Program-made: the position numbers and the translations under genes | In this document: positions 62,290 to 64,000 of the stretch, piece after piece | Layout of the letters: each line of letters starts with the position of its first letter | Position numbering within the stretch: the stretch's first letter is position 1 | Source of the DNA: Thermotoga sp. Mc24 | GTDB taxonomy: Bacteria > Thermotogota > Thermotogae > Thermotogales > Thermotogaceae | Length of the DNA stretch: 64,000 nt | NCBI RefSeq assembly: GCF_000784835.1 | Contig: NZ_JSFH01000012.1 | Location: forward strand, 248,001 to 312,000 | Reading direction: 5' to 3' | Notes under the pieces: model-generated | What the model saw: only the letters and a program-made list of their open reading frames with translations | Databases searched by the model: none | What the model was told of the DNA's origin: nothing

Positions 62290-62991
62290 TTACTCTTTCA
62301 ACAGGCTCTGAAGATTCAACTTTATACCGGGTCCCATTGTAGAAGACAAAACCGCTTTTTTAATGAACTGTCCTTTCACACCTGCGGGTTTCATCTGCAT
62401 GATCTGTCTTACAGCTGAAATTATGTTTTCCTTCAATTTTTCGTTGTCAAAACTCCTTTTACCAACGGGTATGTGAATGTTCCCAGTTTTGTCCGTTCTG
62501 ACCTCTATTCTTCCTTTTTTGAATTCTTTAACCGCTTCCGCTACTTCCTGAGTTACCGTTCCTGATTTGGGCGACGGCATCAAACCTCTTGGTCCCAAGA
62601 TCTTTCCGAGTCTTCCAATTACTCTCATCATATCGGGCGTGGCTATTGCAACATCGAAATCGAGAAAACCTTCCTTTTCTATTTTTTCTACCAGATCCTC
62701 AGCTCCTACGTAATCGGCACCCGCTTCCAATGCCTCTTTCGCCGCTTCTCCTTTGGCAAACACCAGAACCCTGACTTCCTTACCCGTTCCGTGTGGAAGG
62801 ACAACAGTTCCTCTGATGTGCTGCTCAGGTTTCCTGTAGTCTATTCCAGTTTGAATGTGGAGTTCTATCGTTTCATCGAACTTCGCTGTGGCAGTTTTTT
62901 TAACAAGTTCTATGGCCTCATCGAGATCGTAGTATTTCGTTCTGTCTACGAACTTCCTTGCTTCAAGATACCTCTTGGAGTGCTTCGGCAT
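62290..62991 (-). CDS. rplA: Ribosomal protein L1
   Basis: The L1-stalk protein has 233 residues: [36 protein letters not shown] and [19 protein letters not shown]. It helps release deacylated tRNA and in many bacteria represses its own mRNA. It begins at ATG 62991, 23 bases after rplK, with a GGAGGAGG-type site. Confidence 0.99.
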   Translation of the reverse strand: MPKHSKRYLEARKFVDRTKYYDLDEAIELVKKTATAKFDETIELHIQTGIDYRKPEQHIRGTVVLPHGTGKEVRVLVFAKGEAAKEALEAGADYVGAEDLVEKIEKEGFLDFDVAIATPDMMRVIGRLGKILGPRGLMPSPKSGTVTQEVAEAVKEFKKGRIEVRTDKTGNIHIPVGKRSFDNEKLKENIISAVRQIMQMKPAGVKGQFIKKAVLSSTMGPGIKLNLQSLLKE

Positions 62992-63014
62992 TGCGCCTCC
63001 TCCTTTCCGTTACT

Positions 63015-63440
63015 TCAGTCCACCACTTCTATTCCCATGCTCTTAGCGGTTCCTTCAATGATCTTCATGGCCGCTTCCAAACTGTTTGCGTTCAAGTCCG
63101 GCATCTTTGTTCTCGCTATCTCTTCGATCTGTTTTCTGGTAACCTTTCCAACAATCTTTCTCTTTGGTTCGGAAGAACCTTTCTCCAAACCTGCCGCTTT
63201 CATGAGAAGGAAGGAAGCCGGAGGTGTTTTGATGATAAAGGTGAACGACTTATCTTCGTACACCGTTATAACAACAGGAAGAATCATGCCTGCTTTATCC
63301 GCTGTTTCGGCATTGAACCTTTTACAAAACTCCATGATGTTAACACCGTGCTGACCCAAGGCGGGTCCAACGGGTGGAGCCGGCGTGGCTTTTCCGGCAG
63401 GCAGTTGTAATTTAATCTGAGCCGCTACTTTCTTCGCCAT
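63015..63440 (-). CDS. rplK: Ribosomal protein L11
   Basis: The 141-residue protein binds 23S rRNA at the GTPase centre. The proline-rich motif [25 protein letters not shown] and the C-terminal RNA-binding domain ([20 protein letters not shown]) are intact. It follows nusG by 47 bases. Confidence 0.99.
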   Translation of the reverse strand: MAKKVAAQIKLQLPAGKATPAPPVGPALGQHGVNIMEFCKRFNAETADKAGMILPVVITVYEDKSFTFIIKTPPASFLLMKAAGLEKGSSEPKRKIVGKVTRKQIEEIARTKMPDLNANSLEAAMKIIEGTAKSMGIEVVD

Positions 63441-63487
63441 GTTCGAACCTCCCTATGCGTGGTGCGGATTCCTCCTCCCACGTTTTC

Positions 63488-64000
63488 TCACTCGATTTTC
63501 TCCACTTCAGAAACATGAAGAACAACAGGAGTTTCACGTCCGAATATAGTTACGTTTACTTTCAATTCCTGTCTCTCTGGATCGATTTCCTTTATAACAC
63601 CCGCAAAATCTTCGAAGGGACCGCTTATTATCTTCACCATGTCTCCAACCTTGAAACCGAGTTCGACCTTCACAGGTTTCTTCTTCTCTTCGTACTCTTC
63701 GAGGCCCGCGAGTCTCAAAATAGGTCTCATTTCTCTGTCTTTTACGGGAACGGGTTGTCCTCCCGAACTGACAAACCCCATAACGTATGGCACGGAACGA
63801 ACGAAATTGTAGGCCTCATCGTTCATGATCATTTCCACGAACACATAACCCGGGAAGAGTTTTCTTCTTTTCGTCTTGTAGATTCTGATCTCTTTTCTTG
63901 TTGAATAATCCACCACTTCGACTCTTCCCGAAACCTTGGCGAAGAACTTCCTGGCTTCCGCAAGCATTTCCCCCTGTTTCACTTCTTTTCCTTTTTTTAT
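63488..64000 (-). CDS. nusG: Transcription factor NusG, C-terminal part (cut by the window edge)
   Basis: Reading is open to the last base (ending IKKGKE before the first listed GTG at 63982), so the gene continues beyond the window. KLFPGYVFVEMIM is the second half of the NGN domain. It is preceded by non-NGN residues (EARKFFAKVSGRVEVVDYSTR), which shows a domain inserted in NGN, as known for T. maritima NusG. The KOW domain (GFKVGDMVKIISGPFEDFAGVIKEID) follows. It couples RNA polymerase to Rho or ribosomes. Confidence 0.97.
   Translation of the reverse strand: MKKGKEVKQGEMLAEARKFFAKVSGRVEVVDYSTRKEIRIYKTKRRKLFPGYVFVEMIMNDEAYNFVRSVPYVMGFVSSGGQPVPVKDREMRPILRLAGLEEYEEKKKPVKVELGFKVGDMVKIISGPFEDFAGVIKEIDPERQELKVNVTIFGRETPVVLHVSEVEKIE

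Overview
The window is about 64 kb of bacterial chromosome from a hyperthermophile of the Thermotoga maritima / T. petrophila group. The evidence is the toga proteins Omp-alpha (SLH domain, coiled coil, C-terminal anchor) and an Omp-beta-like barrel, a tmRNA whose tag reads ANEPVAVAA, a TrpRS with a C-x22-C-x6-C-x2-C iron-sulfur motif, a nusG with a foreign domain inside its NGN domain, heavy Lys/Glu/Arg use, many TTG and GTG starts with strong GGAGGTGA ribosome sites, and proteins that I recognise from memory as T. maritima families. Some residues differ from the T. maritima MSB8 proteins as I remember them, so it is probably a sister strain or species. I ran no database search.

Layout. 1-7145: tail of comM; fliJ; an operon of family-4 uracil-DNA glycosylase, DtxR-like regulator, sugar-nucleotide epimerase and a RarA-macro domain fusion; then groES-groEL on the minus strand under a CIRCE operator. 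7339-7695: tmRNA. 7832-16161: a peptide/oligosaccharide ABC importer operon with three ATPases, running into a ferritin-like/VIT1 iron transporter, a DnaQ-type exonuclease and PIN-PhoH. 16126-18292 (minus): scpB, scpA, trpS. 18359-20191: two small membrane proteins around Sir2. 20172-21277 (minus): prmC and a DUF59 gene. 21350-24009: a thiamine-precursor type ABC importer with a small YkoF/MTH1187-like protein. 23993-28240 (minus): a 1415-residue acyl-CoA dehydratase activase/HgdB-like fusion. 28340-28593: tRNA-Lys, -Leu and -Gly, followed by a DUF401 permease, uvrA, secG and tyrS. 34095-36585: the two toga outer-membrane proteins. 36654-36742: tRNA-Ser, then a tightly packed operon of about 13.4 kb (36780-50167) covering NAD salvage, pyridoxal phosphate synthesis, signalling, lipoprotein processing, RNA modification and a short DnaE. 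50233-52077: a peptide-type binding protein. 52137-64000 (minus): nusG-rplKAJL-rpoBC, with an L10 leader, a terminator before rplJ and an attenuator-like hairpin before rpoB.

The genome is very compact. Neighbouring genes usually overlap by 4-60 nt, four convergent pairs overlap tail to tail, and no gene-free stretch exceeds about 200 bases. Several start codons were moved from the longest reading frame to the codon correctly spaced from a Shine-Dalgarno site.

I see no CRISPR array, insertion sequence, prophage or obvious new defence system. The points most worth checking are: an internal ribosome site that could produce the macro domain of the RarA fusion as a separate protein; a probable CTG start for the flippase-like membrane protein; the -35 box of tRNA-Ser lying inside the upstream terminator; a 143-nt lspA-rluD overlap; the giant activase fusion with a decayed first ATPase half; and a signalling cluster (degenerate GGDEF, receiver, PP2C phosphatase, CheR) without a kinase.
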